Shown piece by piece: positions 9,013 through 18,001 of a DNA stretch of 64,000 bases (the stretch's first letter is position 1; each line of letters starts with the position of its first letter). Source of the DNA: Pseudomonadota bacterium (GTDB lineage Bacteria > Pseudomonadota > Alphaproteobacteria > Rhodospirillales > Magnetospirillaceae); assembly GCA_021793155.1 (NCBI GenBank), contig JAJYTF010000010.1, positions 87,374 to 151,373 on the forward strand, written 5' to 3'. The notes below the pieces were generated by a model. The model searched no databases, had not been told where the DNA came from, and saw only the letters and a list, made by a program, of their open reading frames with translations. The position numbers and the translations under genes are program-made.

Positions 9013-9816
9013 ATGTCGCTTCCAACCGTCCTGGGCTTCTTGCTCGGCATCGGGTTGTTCCTCGGCTCGATCGTCTTCAACACCGACAATTATTGGGTCT
9101 TCCTTCACGCCGCCGGTTTCATCATGGTCGTCGGCGGCACTACCGCAGCCACCTTCGTCGCGTTCGAACCCCGTTACGTGTTGCAGGCGATGAAGATCAT
9201 GACTTCGATCTTCTTTCAGCAGAAGGTCGGGCGCGCCATCCTGACCAACGAAGTTGGCCGGATGATCCGCTGGGGTTACATGGTTCAAAAGGCGGGCCTT
9301 CCCGGGCTCGAATCCGACGCCAAGAAGTTGCGGCAAGAAGATCGATTCCTGGCTTTTGGCATCGACTTGGTGATTTCCGGCTACACCGGCCAGGAAGTCC
9401 GCGAAATTCTGGCCAACACGATCGAGACCACCTTCCACCGCCATCTCGTGCCGGCGGAAATCCTGCGCAACATGGCCAACAACGCGCCGGCCTTCGGTAT
9501 GATCGCCACCCTGGTCGGGCTGGTGATCATGCTCGACCACATGGGCACGGATCCGTCCAAAATCGGCCCCGGCATGGCGGTAGGCCTGCTCGGCACCCTG
9601 TACGGCGTCACATTCGCCCGAATCATCCTGATGCCGACCGCCAGCAAGGTTCAGCAGCGCGAGGAGATTGTCCGGTTCCGGCAATACCTGGTGGCGGAAG
9701 GATTGGCCCTGTTGGCCGAACGCCGCAGTCCGCGCTACATCCAGGACAAGATGAACAGCTTCCTCGATCCCGCGCTGCACTTCGACATCGACAAGATGCT
9801 GCGCAAACAAGGCTGA
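9013..9816 (+). CDS. motA: Flagellar motor stator protein MotA (MotA/PomA family)
   Basis: 267 residues with four hydrophobic segments (about 3-22, 31-52, 155-177, 188-210). GFIMVVGGTTAATF and the late segment MIATLVGLVIMLDHMGTDPSKIGPGMAVGLLGTLYGV are typical of the MotA/PomA family. It forms the ion channel of the stator with MotB. The start at 9013 (MSLPTVLGF) gives the usual short periplasmic lead into TM1; an upstream in-frame GTG would add an unlikely extension. motB begins 4 nt after the stop. The cytoplasmic loop between TM2 and TM3 carries charged residues that would contact FliG. Confidence 0.9.
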   Translation: MSLPTVLGFLLGIGLFLGSIVFNTDNYWVFLHAAGFIMVVGGTTAATFVAFEPRYVLQAMKIMTSIFFQQKVGRAILTNEVGRMIRWGYMVQKAGLPGLESDAKKLRQEDRFLAFGIDLVISGYTGQEVREILANTIETTFHRHLVPAEILRNMANNAPAFGMIATLVGLVIMLDHMGTDPSKIGPGMAVGLLGTLYGVTFARIILMPTASKVQQREEIVRFRQYLVAEGLALLAERRSPRYIQDKMNSFLDPALHFDIDKMLRKQG

Positions 9817-9820
9817 CCGC

Positions 9821-10480
9821 ATGTCCATCAAGCCGCCAGTGAAGCCGGAGGAAAAAGAAGACTGGCTCATGTCGTATGCCGACATGATCACCCTGGTCAT
9901 GGCGTTCTTCGTCCTGCTCATCTCGATGTCTCACATCGACCCGGTGAAATACGAACAGGTCAAGGGGGGAATGGCCCAGGACATCGGCAAGCGGGAAAGC
10001 ACCCAGCCGATCAAGCAACTGAAGACCGAAATGGGTCAGTTGATGCGGGGAATGAAGATCGACGACACCCAGGTCGCCATCGGTACCGACGACCGGGGGC
10101 TGGTGTTGGATTTCGACGCCGGCACGTTTTTCGAACCGGGATCGGCCAAGCTGAAGGACCAATTCCTGCCGGCTCTGACCAAGATGGCCGAAACCCTGAA
10201 TTCGGCCCGCTATTCCGCTTTCCAGATCGAGGTGGCCGGCCACACCGATGACACTCCGGTGAATACGCCGCAGTTCCCATCCAACTGGGAACTGTCCACC
10301 GCCCGGGCGACGGCGGTCGTGCGCAAGCTCATCCAGGACGGCATCACACCAACGCGGCTCAGCGCTTCGGGTTTCGCCGATACGCAGCCCAAGGTGGCCA
10401 ACCGCGATGTCAACGGCAACCCGCTGCCGATAAACCAGGCAATCAACCGGCGCGTCTCGGTGCATATTTTTCCGCGCTGA
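9821..10480 (+). CDS. motB: Flagellar motor stator protein MotB (OmpA-like peptidoglycan-binding)
   Basis: 219 residues. An N-terminal cytoplasmic stub leads into one transmembrane helix (SYADMITLVMAFFVLLISM), with the ion-binding aspartate at residue 21. A linker and an OmpA/MotB peptidoglycan-binding domain follow (AGHTDDTPVN, NWELSTARATAVV, GFADTQP). It anchors the stator to the cell wall. It lies 4 nt downstream of motA. A perfect 8-bp hairpin follows the stop at 10504-10530. The coupling ion (H+ or Na+) cannot be read from this. Confidence 0.92.
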   Translation: MSIKPPVKPEEKEDWLMSYADMITLVMAFFVLLISMSHIDPVKYEQVKGGMAQDIGKRESTQPIKQLKTEMGQLMRGMKIDDTQVAIGTDDRGLVLDFDAGTFFEPGSAKLKDQFLPALTKMAETLNSARYSAFQIEVAGHTDDTPVNTPQFPSNWELSTARATAVVRKLIQDGITPTRLSASGFADTQPKVANRDVNGNPLPINQAINRRVSVHIFPR

Positions 10481-10503
10481 CAAGGCCTTGACGCCGTCAT
10501 CCC

Positions 10504-10530
10504 GTTGCGCCAGCGTGGTGTAGGCGCAAC
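10504..10530 (+). terminator. Hairpin after motB
   Basis: Perfect 8-bp arms GTTGCGCC / GGCGCAAC with an 11-nt loop, 24 nt after the motB stop. No T-run follows, so termination is only possible; it may separate motAB from the small gene at 10560. Confidence 0.35.
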
Positions 10531-10559
10531 CTGCGCAGGCTGGCATCGGATCGCAGACA

Positions 10560-10796
10560 ATGACGAAAGCGAAGACCGTCGCGTCGGTATCGTTCCTCGA
10601 CAACCATAGCATCAGCATGGACGTGGAAAATGTCGTCGGCATTGCCATCGGCACCCCGATGAAGCTTGGCGACGGCCAATGGTTCTGCGAGATGATCGTG
10701 CGCTCGGCCAACGGGACCCTGGCCGTGCAGATGCTTGCCGACGCGCCCGAGCGGTTCTTCGTCCAAGCCCCGGAACCGTTTTTCGAGCAGGACTGA
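10560..10796 (+). CDS. Small uncharacterised protein downstream of motAB
   Basis: 78 residues, no signal peptide or membrane segment. The composition is beta-rich (ASVSFLDNHSISMDVENVVG, DGQWFCEMIVRSANGTLAVQ), suggesting a compact sandwich-like fold with an acidic tail. I do not recognise a family. Codon use matches the neighbours, and the stop is 1 nt before the TTG start of the next gene, so the two are probably co-translated. Position after motAB hints at a motility or envelope role, but that is only context. Confidence 0.6.
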   Translation: MTKAKTVASVSFLDNHSISMDVENVVGIAIGTPMKLGDGQWFCEMIVRSANGTLAVQMLADAPERFFVQAPEPFFEQD

Positions 10797-10797
10797 C

Positions 10798-11388
10798 TTG
10801 GAGTTCTGGACCGTAACTCTCATCAGCCTGGCTGCCGGACTTGTCCTAGTCATCGGGGGAGCCCTGGTCGTCCACATGGGGGCGCTGGTCAAGAGCGCTT
10901 ATCAGTTAAAAATTGAAATCAAGGCCGAAATGGACGACGGCCAGAAAAAGATACATGAAGACGTCGACAAGAAACTGCGCTGGATCAAGCGTGATCTCAT
11001 CGAGGAAATCGACAAGATCAAGGCCGGGCTTCAGGCCGACCACCAGCGCCGGGTCGCCGAAACCACCGCCGCGGTGGAGCAACGTTTGGGTGCCGCCGCC
11101 GAGGAATGGCGCAACGACAGAATTGAAACGCTGAAGATCCTCGACGGCCTGCGTCATGACGTATTGGTGCTGGACCAACGCCAACGCGGCCTGCGCCGCG
11201 AGCAGTCGGCGAAAGCCGAGGTGCTGCAGGCGCCCCCCCCCAACCCCGCACAGACCAGGCCCTCCACCGGTGAAAGGACAGCTCCGGCGCAGACCGGAGA
11301 AGAACTTCCGCCTTCCGCTGCCGAGCCTCTTATGCCGCCGGCCGAGCCGCAAAGCGCAGCGCCCGATCCGGTTCCCACATCCATCTGA
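10798..11388 (+). CDS. Membrane-anchored coiled-coil protein
   Basis: 196 residues from a TTG at 10798, giving a start of MEFWTVTLISLAAGLVLVIGG, an N-terminal transmembrane helix. About 120 residues of charged heptad-like sequence follow (EIKAEMDDGQKKIHEDVDKKLRWIK and similar), predicted coiled coil, then a disordered Pro/Ala-rich tail. An upstream in-frame start at 10735 would overlap the preceding gene and spoil the N-terminal anchor, so TTG is preferred. Function unknown; single-TM coiled-coil proteins often act as scaffolds. Co-directional with motAB and the 78-residue gene. Confidence 0.6.
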   Translation: MEFWTVTLISLAAGLVLVIGGALVVHMGALVKSAYQLKIEIKAEMDDGQKKIHEDVDKKLRWIKRDLIEEIDKIKAGLQADHQRRVAETTAAVEQRLGAAAEEWRNDRIETLKILDGLRHDVLVLDQRQRGLRREQSAKAEVLQAPPPNPAQTRPSTGERTAPAQTGEELPPSAAEPLMPPAEPQSAAPDPVPTSI

Positions 11389-11401
11389 GCAGTTGGTCTT
11401 T

Positions 11402-11440
11402 GCCCCTCGCCGGGCTGAATGGCCCGGCCCGGCGAGGGGC
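11402..11440 (+). terminator. Strong hairpin after the coiled-coil gene
   Basis: Perfect 14-bp arms GCCCCTCGCCGGGC / GCCCGGCGAGGGGC around an 11-nt loop, starting 14 nt after the stop at 11388. A T-run is lacking on the plus strand, but stem strength and position suggest the end of the mot-linked transcript. Confidence 0.6.
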
Positions 11441-11497
11441 TATGCCACCCTGGTGCAGTGACCCCTTCTGATTGAGTCACCGCGCTAGTGGTCCGCC

Positions 11498-11524
11498 CCA
11501 GACGCTTGGTCCCCAAGCGCCTGG
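11498..11524. repeat. Palindrome, family A copy 2
   Basis: CCAGACGCTTGG / CCAAGCGCCTGG, 12-bp arms with one wobble and a 3-nt loop. It shares its core with the palindrome at 435-463, supporting a dispersed REP-like family. Confidence 0.5.
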
Positions 11525-11553
11525 ATCAGGCGGCCCACCAACCAATTGAATTG

Positions 11554-11603
11554 TGGTGAAAATTCGACGGCTGGTGGCGGTACCATCCGTCGGATTTTCA
11601 CCA
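11554..11603 (-). terminator. Hairpin at the 3' end of the AbrB-type gene
   Basis: 17-bp arms (TGGTGAAAATTCGACGG and CCGTCGGATTTTCACCA) with a single mismatch and a 16-nt loop, directly abutting the minus-strand stop codon at 11604. It could terminate the minus-strand gene or act in both directions. Confidence 0.5.
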
Positions 11604-12626
11604 CTAGGAAAACCGGGTGATCAGCTTGGCGATTGGTGGTCCGGTCAGGACCACGACGAAGACCCGCACGGTTTGGACGGCCAGGACGAAAGAAATATTC
11701 ACCTGGCTCGAAACGGCAAGGATCGCCATCGAGCCGAGACCACCCGGACTGGTGGCCAGATAGGCGGTCAGCGGGTCGACATGGAGTAGCCTGGTCAGGG
11801 CCCATGCGGAGCCCGCGCAGAAGCCGATCAGCATGAATGTCGCCAGCAAGACACGCGGCAGAGCGCGCCATACATGGACGATGACCTCGCGGGTGAAATC
11901 AAGGCCGATATGCCACCCCACCGCGGTATAAGCCGCCCCCAGCAGCCATTGCGGCAACGTCATCCTGACGATTCCATTCGCCTGAAGCAGGACGCCCGCA
12001 AGCATCGAGATGAGCAGGGGGCCCGCCGGAATGCGGAGACGTCGCCCCGCCACGCCGCCGAAGGTGGCCACGCCGAAGGTCTTGAGCAGTTCCCTGAATG
12101 AACCGGCGGCAACCGGCGCCACCTTCGGCAGCGCCAGGGTCGCCATCGTCGCCGGCCCGAAATGGGGCAGAAAGCGCGAAACGACGGATGCGCTGAGGAC
12201 CACGATGGTAAGCCGCAGATATTGCATGAAGGCCACCAGGCGGGCATCGGCCCCATATTCCTGGGCCATCGCCACCATGGCGCTGGAACCGCCGGGCGAC
12301 GAGCCCCAGGCGGCGGTGGCGGCCGGCAGGACATTCAATCTGGCCAGGGTCCAGCCGGCGAGCGCCCCGGCGGCAATGGTGGCGGAAATCACCACGAGGA
12401 TGGTCGCCCAATCATGCCATACCGTGGCCAGGATCGAGGCATTCATGTCACTGGCCACCAGACAACCGATGATGGCCTGCGCACAGGTGAACGCCCATGG
12501 GGGAGATTGCAGTTTTGTTCCGCCGACGCCGAAGCCAATGGCGGCGATCATTGGCCCAAGAAGGAATGCCGCCGGCAAAGTGGCACGTTCGAGACCCCAG
12601 GCCAGCGGCAGCGAGGTTGCGAGCAA
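11604..12626 (-). CDS. AbrB-family (AbrB duplication) membrane protein
   Basis: About 340 residues with roughly ten hydrophobic segments arranged as two similar halves: WGSSPGGSSAMVAMAQEYGADARLVAFMQYLRL in the first and YLATSPGGLGSMAILAVSSQVNISFVLAVQTVR in the second. This internal repeat is the mark of the AbrB duplication family, polytopic proteins of unclear transport or regulatory function and not DNA-binding AbrB. The first visible start is TTG at 12626. The frame stays open for about 40 nt upstream without an ATG, so the true start is uncertain. Monocistronic, and convergent with the mot-linked genes. Confidence 0.78.
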   Translation of the reverse strand: MLATSLPLAWGLERATLPAAFLLGPMIAAIGFGVGGTKLQSPPWAFTCAQAIIGCLVASDMNASILATVWHDWATILVVISATIAAGALAGWTLARLNVLPAATAAWGSSPGGSSAMVAMAQEYGADARLVAFMQYLRLTIVVLSASVVSRFLPHFGPATMATLALPKVAPVAAGSFRELLKTFGVATFGGVAGRRLRIPAGPLLISMLAGVLLQANGIVRMTLPQWLLGAAYTAVGWHIGLDFTREVIVHVWRALPRVLLATFMLIGFCAGSAWALTRLLHVDPLTAYLATSPGGLGSMAILAVSSQVNISFVLAVQTVRVFVVVLTGPPIAKLITRFS

Positions 12627-12859
12627 TGTCGCCCACGACTTGATTCGGTTTGCGATCAGGATGATTCACCCTTTGGTCGTTGTCGCCGGTTCAAATGCGC
12701 GGCTGCGATCATCGACCATATGGGGTGCCGGAAGACGGTAACAATCAGGTTTCTCGCCAGAGAGCGGACTGCGGTACTGAAACACAATGAAACCGAGACG
12801 CCTTATTCCCGTCACAGCGGCGGATTATGGTGGATGCCGTGGAACGACAGGAGGAAACA

Positions 12860-13189
12860 ATGTTCCGCAGAATCGCATTCTCCACCGCCGTCGCCACCGC
12901 CCTGGTGGGCGCACCGATGACTTCGGCGTTCGCCTACGATCACTGGCACCGGGGCCCCGGCCTTATCGGCGCCGCAGTCCTCGGCACGGCCGCCGTGGTC
13001 GGTGCGGCCGCCGCGATCGCTACGGCACCGCTGGCTGCCGTCGCCGTTCCCGCGCCGGTCGTCGTAGCCCCTCCGCCGGTCGTCTATGCGGCACCGCCGC
13101 CCGTCGTCTACGCGGCACCAGCGCCCGTCGTCTATGCGGCACCAGCCTACGCATATGCGTATCCCTATGGTTACTACCGGGTTCGGTAG
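12860..13189 (+). CDS. Small secreted low-complexity protein with PVVYAAP repeats
   Basis: 109 residues. A Sec signal peptide (MFRRIAFSTAVATALVGAPM..SAFA) is followed by an Ala-rich hydrophobic stretch, then tandem motifs of the form PPPVVYAAP/APVVYAAP and a Tyr-rich end (AYAYAYPYGYYRVR). GGAGG lies 5 nt upstream of the ATG at 12860. Such repeats are typical of uncharacterised exported alphaproteobacterial proteins, probably envelope-associated. The hydrophobic Ala stretch (about residues 34-58) might hold it in the membrane. No enzymatic motif. Confidence 0.65.
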   Translation: MFRRIAFSTAVATALVGAPMTSAFAYDHWHRGPGLIGAAVLGTAAVVGAAAAIATAPLAAVAVPAPVVVAPPPVVYAAPPPVVYAAPAPVVYAAPAYAYAYPYGYYRVR

Positions 13190-13239
13190 GTAGACCGATT
13201 GCTCAAGGTGCGCGCGGGCACCCGTCCGCGCCCTGCCCC

Positions 13240-14079
13240 TCAATCCGCCTCAGGTACCGCCAGCCGCGGCACGCGGCCGCCAAGGCGCCGCGACAGCAGG
13301 CGGGCGAGTTCGCTGACCGAGGCAGCCAGTTCGTCCAGATGGCCGTCGGCGTGGATCGCCAGGGTGCTGACGGCCACCGCAGCAACCGCGTGGCTGCCGG
13401 TAGCGTCGAAGATCGGTGCGCCGACGCAAACCATCCCTTCACGGGTTTCCTCACGGTCTACGGCGTAACCACGCCGGTGCGCCTCGGCCAGGTCACGGCT
13501 CAGGCCAGCCAGGTCGGTGTGGCTGTGCGGCGTCAGCGCCGGCAGCGGGCGCGCGTCGAACAGCTCGCGCAGGCGCGGTTCCGGCAGCGTGCTGAGCAAC
13601 GCCTTGCCCGAGGCCGTGCAATGGGCCGGTAGGCGCATGCCGATGCGATAGGTCACGCCTAGCGGCTGCACGCCGTTGCGGCAGCCCACATAAACCGTGT
13701 CGGTGCCATCGAGGACCGCCAGCACCACCCCTTCCTTACGCAGCGTGCCCAGCTCGTCCGTGGTGCGGACGAACTCCTTGGTGATGTCGGTGGTGTTGAG
13801 ATAGGTGTGCGCCCAGTCGAGGACGCGCGGCCCCAGGGCATAGCCCTGCTCGGTGCGGCGGACCAGATTTGTCGAGACAAGGCTGGTGCACAAGGCCAGC
13901 ACGCTGCTCTTGGGCAGGCCGACCCGCTGAGTGATCTCGGCCAGCGTCAGGGCTTCGCCGCTGGCCGCCAGCAAATCCAAGATCTGCACGCCGCGGAACA
14001 CGGCGGGGACCGAGCCCTTCGGGCGATCAGGCTCGTCTCGTTCGACCTTACGGCGAGTATGGGGGGATGCTTTTTTCAT
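13240..14079 (-). CDS. IclR-family transcriptional regulator
   Basis: 279 residues. The N-terminal winged helix-turn-helix (about 26-90: [37 protein letters not shown]) is followed by the IclR effector domain ([46 protein letters not shown]). The gene is divergent from the semialdehyde dehydrogenase/ABC operon with only 74 nt between starts, and an 11-bp inverted repeat sits in that gap. It most likely controls that operon in response to a pathway metabolite. Whether it activates or represses cannot be read from the sequence. Confidence 0.9.
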   Translation of the reverse strand: MKKASPHTRRKVERDEPDRPKGSVPAVFRGVQILDLLAASGEALTLAEITQRVGLPKSSVLALCTSLVSTNLVRRTEQGYALGPRVLDWAHTYLNTTDITKEFVRTTDELGTLRKEGVVLAVLDGTDTVYVGCRNGVQPLGVTYRIGMRLPAHCTASGKALLSTLPEPRLRELFDARPLPALTPHSHTDLAGLSRDLAEAHRRGYAVDREETREGMVCVGAPIFDATGSHAVAAVAVSTLAIHADGHLDELAASVSELARLLSRRLGGRVPRLAVPEAD

Positions 14080-14108
14080 TGACAGGCGACGAGCTCCGTG
14101 GGCGAATC

Positions 14109-14144
14109 GTTCAAAATACAGAATGCAAGTTCAGTATTTTGAAC
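14109..14144. promoter_or_regulatory. Candidate IclR operator between iclR and mmsA
   Basis: GTTCAAAATAC at 14109-14119 and its exact complement GTATTTTGAAC at 14134-14144, separated by 14 nt. The right arm ends 9 nt before the first mmsA ATG. AT-rich dyads in divergent promoters are typical of IclR sites. Confidence 0.65.
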
Positions 14145-14153
14145 AACAACAAT

Positions 14154-15692
14154 ATGAACGAGGCGCCCGTGACTGCAAGCTCTTTCGACCCGACCCAGCC
14201 CGCAAAGCTCTCCCACTTCATCGGCGGCAAGCCGTTCCCCGCATCCGGCGGCCGCTGGGGTGACGTGTTCGAACCGGCTTGCGGCAAGGTGGCAGCCAAG
14301 GTCCCCCTCGGTGGGCCGGCCGAGGTCGAAGCCGCAGTCGCCGCGGCTGCAGCCGCCCTGCCCGCCTGGGCCAACACCCCCCCGCTGCGCCGCGCCCGCG
14401 TCTTGTTCAAGTTCAAGGAGCTGCTGGAGCGCAATGCCGACGAACTAACCGCGCTGATCACCCGCGAACACGGCAAGATCCTCTCGGATGCCAGGGGCGA
14501 GCTGACGCGTGGCATCGAAGTGGTAGAGTTCGCCTGCGGCATACCGCATCTGCTGAAGGGCGAATTTTCCGACCAGATCGGCAACGGCATCGACAGCTGG
14601 TCGATCCGCCAGCCGGTGGGCGTCTGCGCCGGCATCACGCCGTTCAATTTCCCGGTGATGGTGCCCATGTGGATGTTCCCGGTGGCACTGGCCTGCGGCA
14701 ACACCTTCATCCTGAAGCCTTCCGAACGCGACCCGTCACCCTCGTTGCGCATGGCCGAACTGCTGGCCGAGGCCGGATTGCCCGACGGCGTCTTCAATGT
14801 CCTGCACGGCGACCGCGAGGTGGTGGACGCCCTGTTGACCGACCCCCGGGTGGCGGCGATCAGCTTCGTCGGCTCCACCCCCATCGCCCGCCACATCTAT
14901 GCCACCGGCGCCGCCCATGGAAAGCGCGTCCAGGCCTTGGGCGGCGCCAAGAACCATCTGGTGGTGATGCCTGATGCCGACCTCGATCAGGCGGTCGAGG
15001 CGCTGATCGGCTCAGCCTATGGCTCGGCCGGCGAACGCTGCATGGCCATCTCGATCGCCGTCGCCGTGGGCGATATCGCCGACCGTCTGGTCGCCCGCCT
15101 GGCCGAACGCGCCCGCACCCTGAAGGTGGGCCCCGGCACAACCCCGGCGGTGGAAATGGGTCCGCTGGTTACCCGCGAGCACTGGAACCGGGTCAAGGGC
15201 TATGTGGATCTCGGCGTCTCGGAAGGCGCCGAACTGGTGGTCGACGGGCGGAATCTCAAGGTCGCCGGATCCGAGGCCGGATTCTTCCTGGGGGGCTGCC
15301 TGTTCGACAAGGTCCAGCCGTCGATGCGCATCTACAAGGAGGAGATTTTCGGGCCGGTGCTCGGCGTCGTCCGCCTGCCCGATCTCGATGCCGCGATCAA
15401 CCTGGTCAATGCCCATGAATACGGTAACGGTGTCGCCGTATTCACGCGCGACGGCGGTACTGCGCGGGAATTCTCGCGGCGCATCGCCGCCGGCATGGTG
15501 GGGGTGAACGTGCCTATCCCAGTACCCATGGCCTTCCACAGCTTCGGCGGCTGGAAGAACTCGGTGTTCGGCGACCATGCGGTGCACGGCACCGAAGGGG
15601 TGCACTTTTATACCCGCCTGAAGACCATGACCAGCCGCTGGCCGGAGGCCGGAGTGCTGTCGGCGAACCCGTTCGTCATGCCGACGCACTGA
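14154..15692 (+). CDS. mmsA: CoA-acylating methylmalonate-semialdehyde dehydrogenase
   Basis: 512 residues from the ATG at 14154; a GTG at 14169 with a GAGG before it is an alternative start. ALDH superfamily with catalytic Cys296 in AGERCMA. The position that holds the general-base glutamate in hydrolytic ALDHs reads GGAKNH, with asparagine, as in CoA-dependent MmsA/IolA enzymes. It converts methylmalonate or malonate semialdehyde to propionyl- or acetyl-CoA, in valine, beta-alanine or inositol breakdown. It is followed at 144 nt by a branched-chain-type ABC importer, so the import substrate probably feeds this reaction. The putative IclR operator precedes it. Confidence 0.9.
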   Translation: MNEAPVTASSFDPTQPAKLSHFIGGKPFPASGGRWGDVFEPACGKVAAKVPLGGPAEVEAAVAAAAAALPAWANTPPLRRARVLFKFKELLERNADELTALITREHGKILSDARGELTRGIEVVEFACGIPHLLKGEFSDQIGNGIDSWSIRQPVGVCAGITPFNFPVMVPMWMFPVALACGNTFILKPSERDPSPSLRMAELLAEAGLPDGVFNVLHGDREVVDALLTDPRVAAISFVGSTPIARHIYATGAAHGKRVQALGGAKNHLVVMPDADLDQAVEALIGSAYGSAGERCMAISIAVAVGDIADRLVARLAERARTLKVGPGTTPAVEMGPLVTREHWNRVKGYVDLGVSEGAELVVDGRNLKVAGSEAGFFLGGCLFDKVQPSMRIYKEEIFGPVLGVVRLPDLDAAINLVNAHEYGNGVAVFTRDGGTAREFSRRIAAGMVGVNVPIPVPMAFHSFGGWKNSVFGDHAVHGTEGVHFYTRLKTMTSRWPEAGVLSANPFVMPTH

Positions 15693-15835
15693 AGGCCGCA
15701 TCATTCCGACGACCGGAGGGAGGAGCATTCTTGTGCAATTGCCCAGTCCCTCCCTCCTCTTGGGATGACAGAGGCAAAAGAAAAGAAAAGACGCAAGAGC
15801 TGAACAAGCCGTTGAACTTACCTAGGAGGAAGCAA

Positions 15836-17050
15836 ATGAAGCAAATGTTGCGCTGTTTGCTGGCGGCGTCGTTGACCGTCATCAGTTCGGCGGCTCTCGC
15901 CGAGGATGCCCTGAAGATCGGTGCACCCCAGCCGATGACCGGCGCCGATGCGCCGTTCGGCGACAAGTTCAAGAAGGCCTATAGCATGGCCATTGAAGAG
16001 ATCAACGCCAAGGGCGGCGTCAACGGCCGCAAGATCGAGATCGTCATCGAGGACCACCAAGCGAAGAATCCGCTGGCCGCGACCGTGGCCGAAAAGCTGA
16101 TCACCGAGGACAAGGTGCTGATCCTGACGGGTGGCCGCGCCTCGGGCCAGGCCATCGAGATCGCCTCGGTGGCGCAGCGCCTGAAGACCCCCTATCTGGT
16201 CGACCACCCCTCGGCCGACGCGGTCACCGCCAAGGGCTGGGACTGGGTCTTCCGGCAGAACCCCCCGGGCTCGATCTATCCGGAAGCCTTCCACAAGTTC
16301 ATCACCGAAGTCCCCGGCGCCATGCCGAAGTCAGTCGCCGTGGTCTATGACAACACTTTGTTCGGCAAGACTATCGCCGCCGCCACCATTGCCTTCCTGA
16401 AGTCCAAGAACGTGCCGATCGTCGCCGACGAGGCCTATCCGGTGAACACCCTCGACTTCAAACCGATCATGACCAAGGTAAAGGCCGCCAATCCCGACTA
16501 TCTGCTGATGATGGCGGTTGCCACCACAGACGCCATCCTGATGACCCGTCACGCCAAGGAGATCGGCGTGACACCGCGGGCCTTCGTCGGCTTTGGCGGC
16601 GGATTCGGCGTGGGAGACTTCGCCACCCAATTGGGTCCGCTCTCCGAGAAGGTGTTCTCCTCGGCATCCTGGTCGGGCAATCCCAACGACCCGCTGACCG
16701 CGGCGTTCTACAAGAACTATCAAGCCAAGTATGGACTGCACCCGCATGAGCACGAGGTCGAGGGCTATTCGGTCATCTATGTGATCGCCGATGCTTTGAA
16801 GCGGGCCAAGTTGACCGGCAACCTGGAGGCCGATCGGGATGCCATCCGGCAGGCCTTGCTGACGACGGACATGCAGACGGCGTTCGGCAAGACCAAGTTC
16901 GGCAACTGGACCGGCCCCAACGGCGACCAGTACACCAATCAGAACATTTATTCGCCCGAACATTCCGTCCTCGCCCAGTGGCGCAACGGGCAACTTCTGA
17001 ACGTCTATCCGAAGGACAACGCCGAGACGGCGTACGCCTTCCCCGAATAG
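15836..17050 (+). CDS. ABC transporter substrate-binding protein, branched-chain amino acid type
   Basis: 404 residues. A Sec signal peptide ends near ALAEDA (residues 1-22); the mature start LKIGAPQPMTGADAPFG and SAVAVVYDNTLFGKTIA are typical of the LivK/type-I periplasmic binding fold. A strong AGGAGGA lies 5 nt upstream of the ATG at 15836. It delivers a small amphipathic substrate to the LivHMGF complex encoded next. The mmsA link suggests a branched-chain amino acid, an aromatic or aliphatic acid, or another compound degraded through (methyl)malonate semialdehyde; the ligand is not readable here. Confidence 0.88.
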   Translation: MKQMLRCLLAASLTVISSAALAEDALKIGAPQPMTGADAPFGDKFKKAYSMAIEEINAKGGVNGRKIEIVIEDHQAKNPLAATVAEKLITEDKVLILTGGRASGQAIEIASVAQRLKTPYLVDHPSADAVTAKGWDWVFRQNPPGSIYPEAFHKFITEVPGAMPKSVAVVYDNTLFGKTIAAATIAFLKSKNVPIVADEAYPVNTLDFKPIMTKVKAANPDYLLMMAVATTDAILMTRHAKEIGVTPRAFVGFGGGFGVGDFATQLGPLSEKVFSSASWSGNPNDPLTAAFYKNYQAKYGLHPHEHEVEGYSVIYVIADALKRAKLTGNLEADRDAIRQALLTTDMQTAFGKTKFGNWTGPNGDQYTNQNIYSPEHSVLAQWRNGQLLNVYPKDNAETAYAFPE

Positions 17051-17134
17051 CCGTCGAAATCCGCCACTCCCCTTGGCCCACCGACACATAGAGCTCCGGG
17101 GGGCCAAGGGGGCACTTGCGAAGGGCGTGCCTGA

Positions 17135-18001
17135 ATGGAAATGTTCTTGCAAAGCCTAGTCAGCGGTGTTCTGACCGGGACGCTATACGCCATGATCGCC
17201 GTCGGCCTGACCATCGTCTTCGGTGTGATGCGCATCATCAACATGGCCCACGGCGAAATGGTCATGCTGGGCATGTTCGGCGCCTACTGGAGCTATTCGT
17301 TGCTCCATCTCGACCCGTTCCTGTCGCTGCTGCTGTGGATGCCGGCCATGTTCGCCTTCGGCATGGTGGTCTACCGCTTCCTCTTGCGGAAGATCATCCC
17401 CGGCGGCGAACTCAACTCGCTGCTGTACACCGCCGGCCTGTCGCTGCTGATCGCCAATCTGGCCCTGCTGCTGTGGACCGGCGACTACCGCAACATCAAC
17501 CTCTCCTATGGCATGCTGCCGGCCCGGCCCTTCGGCATTTCGGTATCGGTGCCGCTGGCCATCGCCTTCGCCTTGGCGATGGTCATCACCACCCTGCTCT
17601 CGCTGTTCCTGTCGCGCACCGATACCGGCCGGGCGATCCGGGCGACCGCTCAGAATCCGGAAGCCGCGGCGCTGATGGGCATCGAGGTGGGGCGCATCGA
17701 CATGATCACCTTCGGCCTCGGCACCGCGCTGGCCGGAGCATCGGGGGTGTTGCTGGCACCGTCGCTCTATCTGTACCCGACGGTGGGCGAGATCCTGATC
17801 GTCAAATGCTTCGTCATCGTCGTGCTGGGTGGCCTGGGTTCGATCCCCGGAGCGATTGCCGGCGGCGTGCTGCTCGGCCTGGTTGAGTCGCTGGGCTCCG
17901 TCTACATCTCGGTGGCCTACAAGGACGGCATCGGCTTCGTGCTGTTCCTGCTGGTTCTGCTGTTCCGGCCGAAGGGCCTGTTCGGCGTGGGGAGGTCGTA
18001 A
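17135..18001 (+). CDS. livH: Branched-chain-type ABC transporter permease LivH
   Basis: 288 residues with about eight transmembrane segments. GTLYAMIAVGLTIVFGVMRIINMAHGEMVMLG is the characteristic LivH N-terminus, and TAQNPEAAALMGI.. is the cytoplasmic coupling loop. It forms the inner-membrane channel with the LivM homologue, whose ATG overlaps this stop codon (TAATG). Second gene of the importer cluster. Confidence 0.92.
   Translation: MEMFLQSLVSGVLTGTLYAMIAVGLTIVFGVMRIINMAHGEMVMLGMFGAYWSYSLLHLDPFLSLLLWMPAMFAFGMVVYRFLLRKIIPGGELNSLLYTAGLSLLIANLALLLWTGDYRNINLSYGMLPARPFGISVSVPLAIAFALAMVITTLLSLFLSRTDTGRAIRATAQNPEAAALMGIEVGRIDMITFGLGTALAGASGVLLAPSLYLYPTVGEILIVKCFVIVVLGGLGSIPGAIAGGVLLGLVESLGSVYISVAYKDGIGFVLFLLVLLFRPKGLFGVGRS

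Noticed and set aside
15711..15777. Terminator between mmsA and the binding-protein gene
   Set aside because: Only short GAGGGAGG/CCTCCCTC complementarity is visible; it would separate genes that look co-transcribed, so I did not list it.
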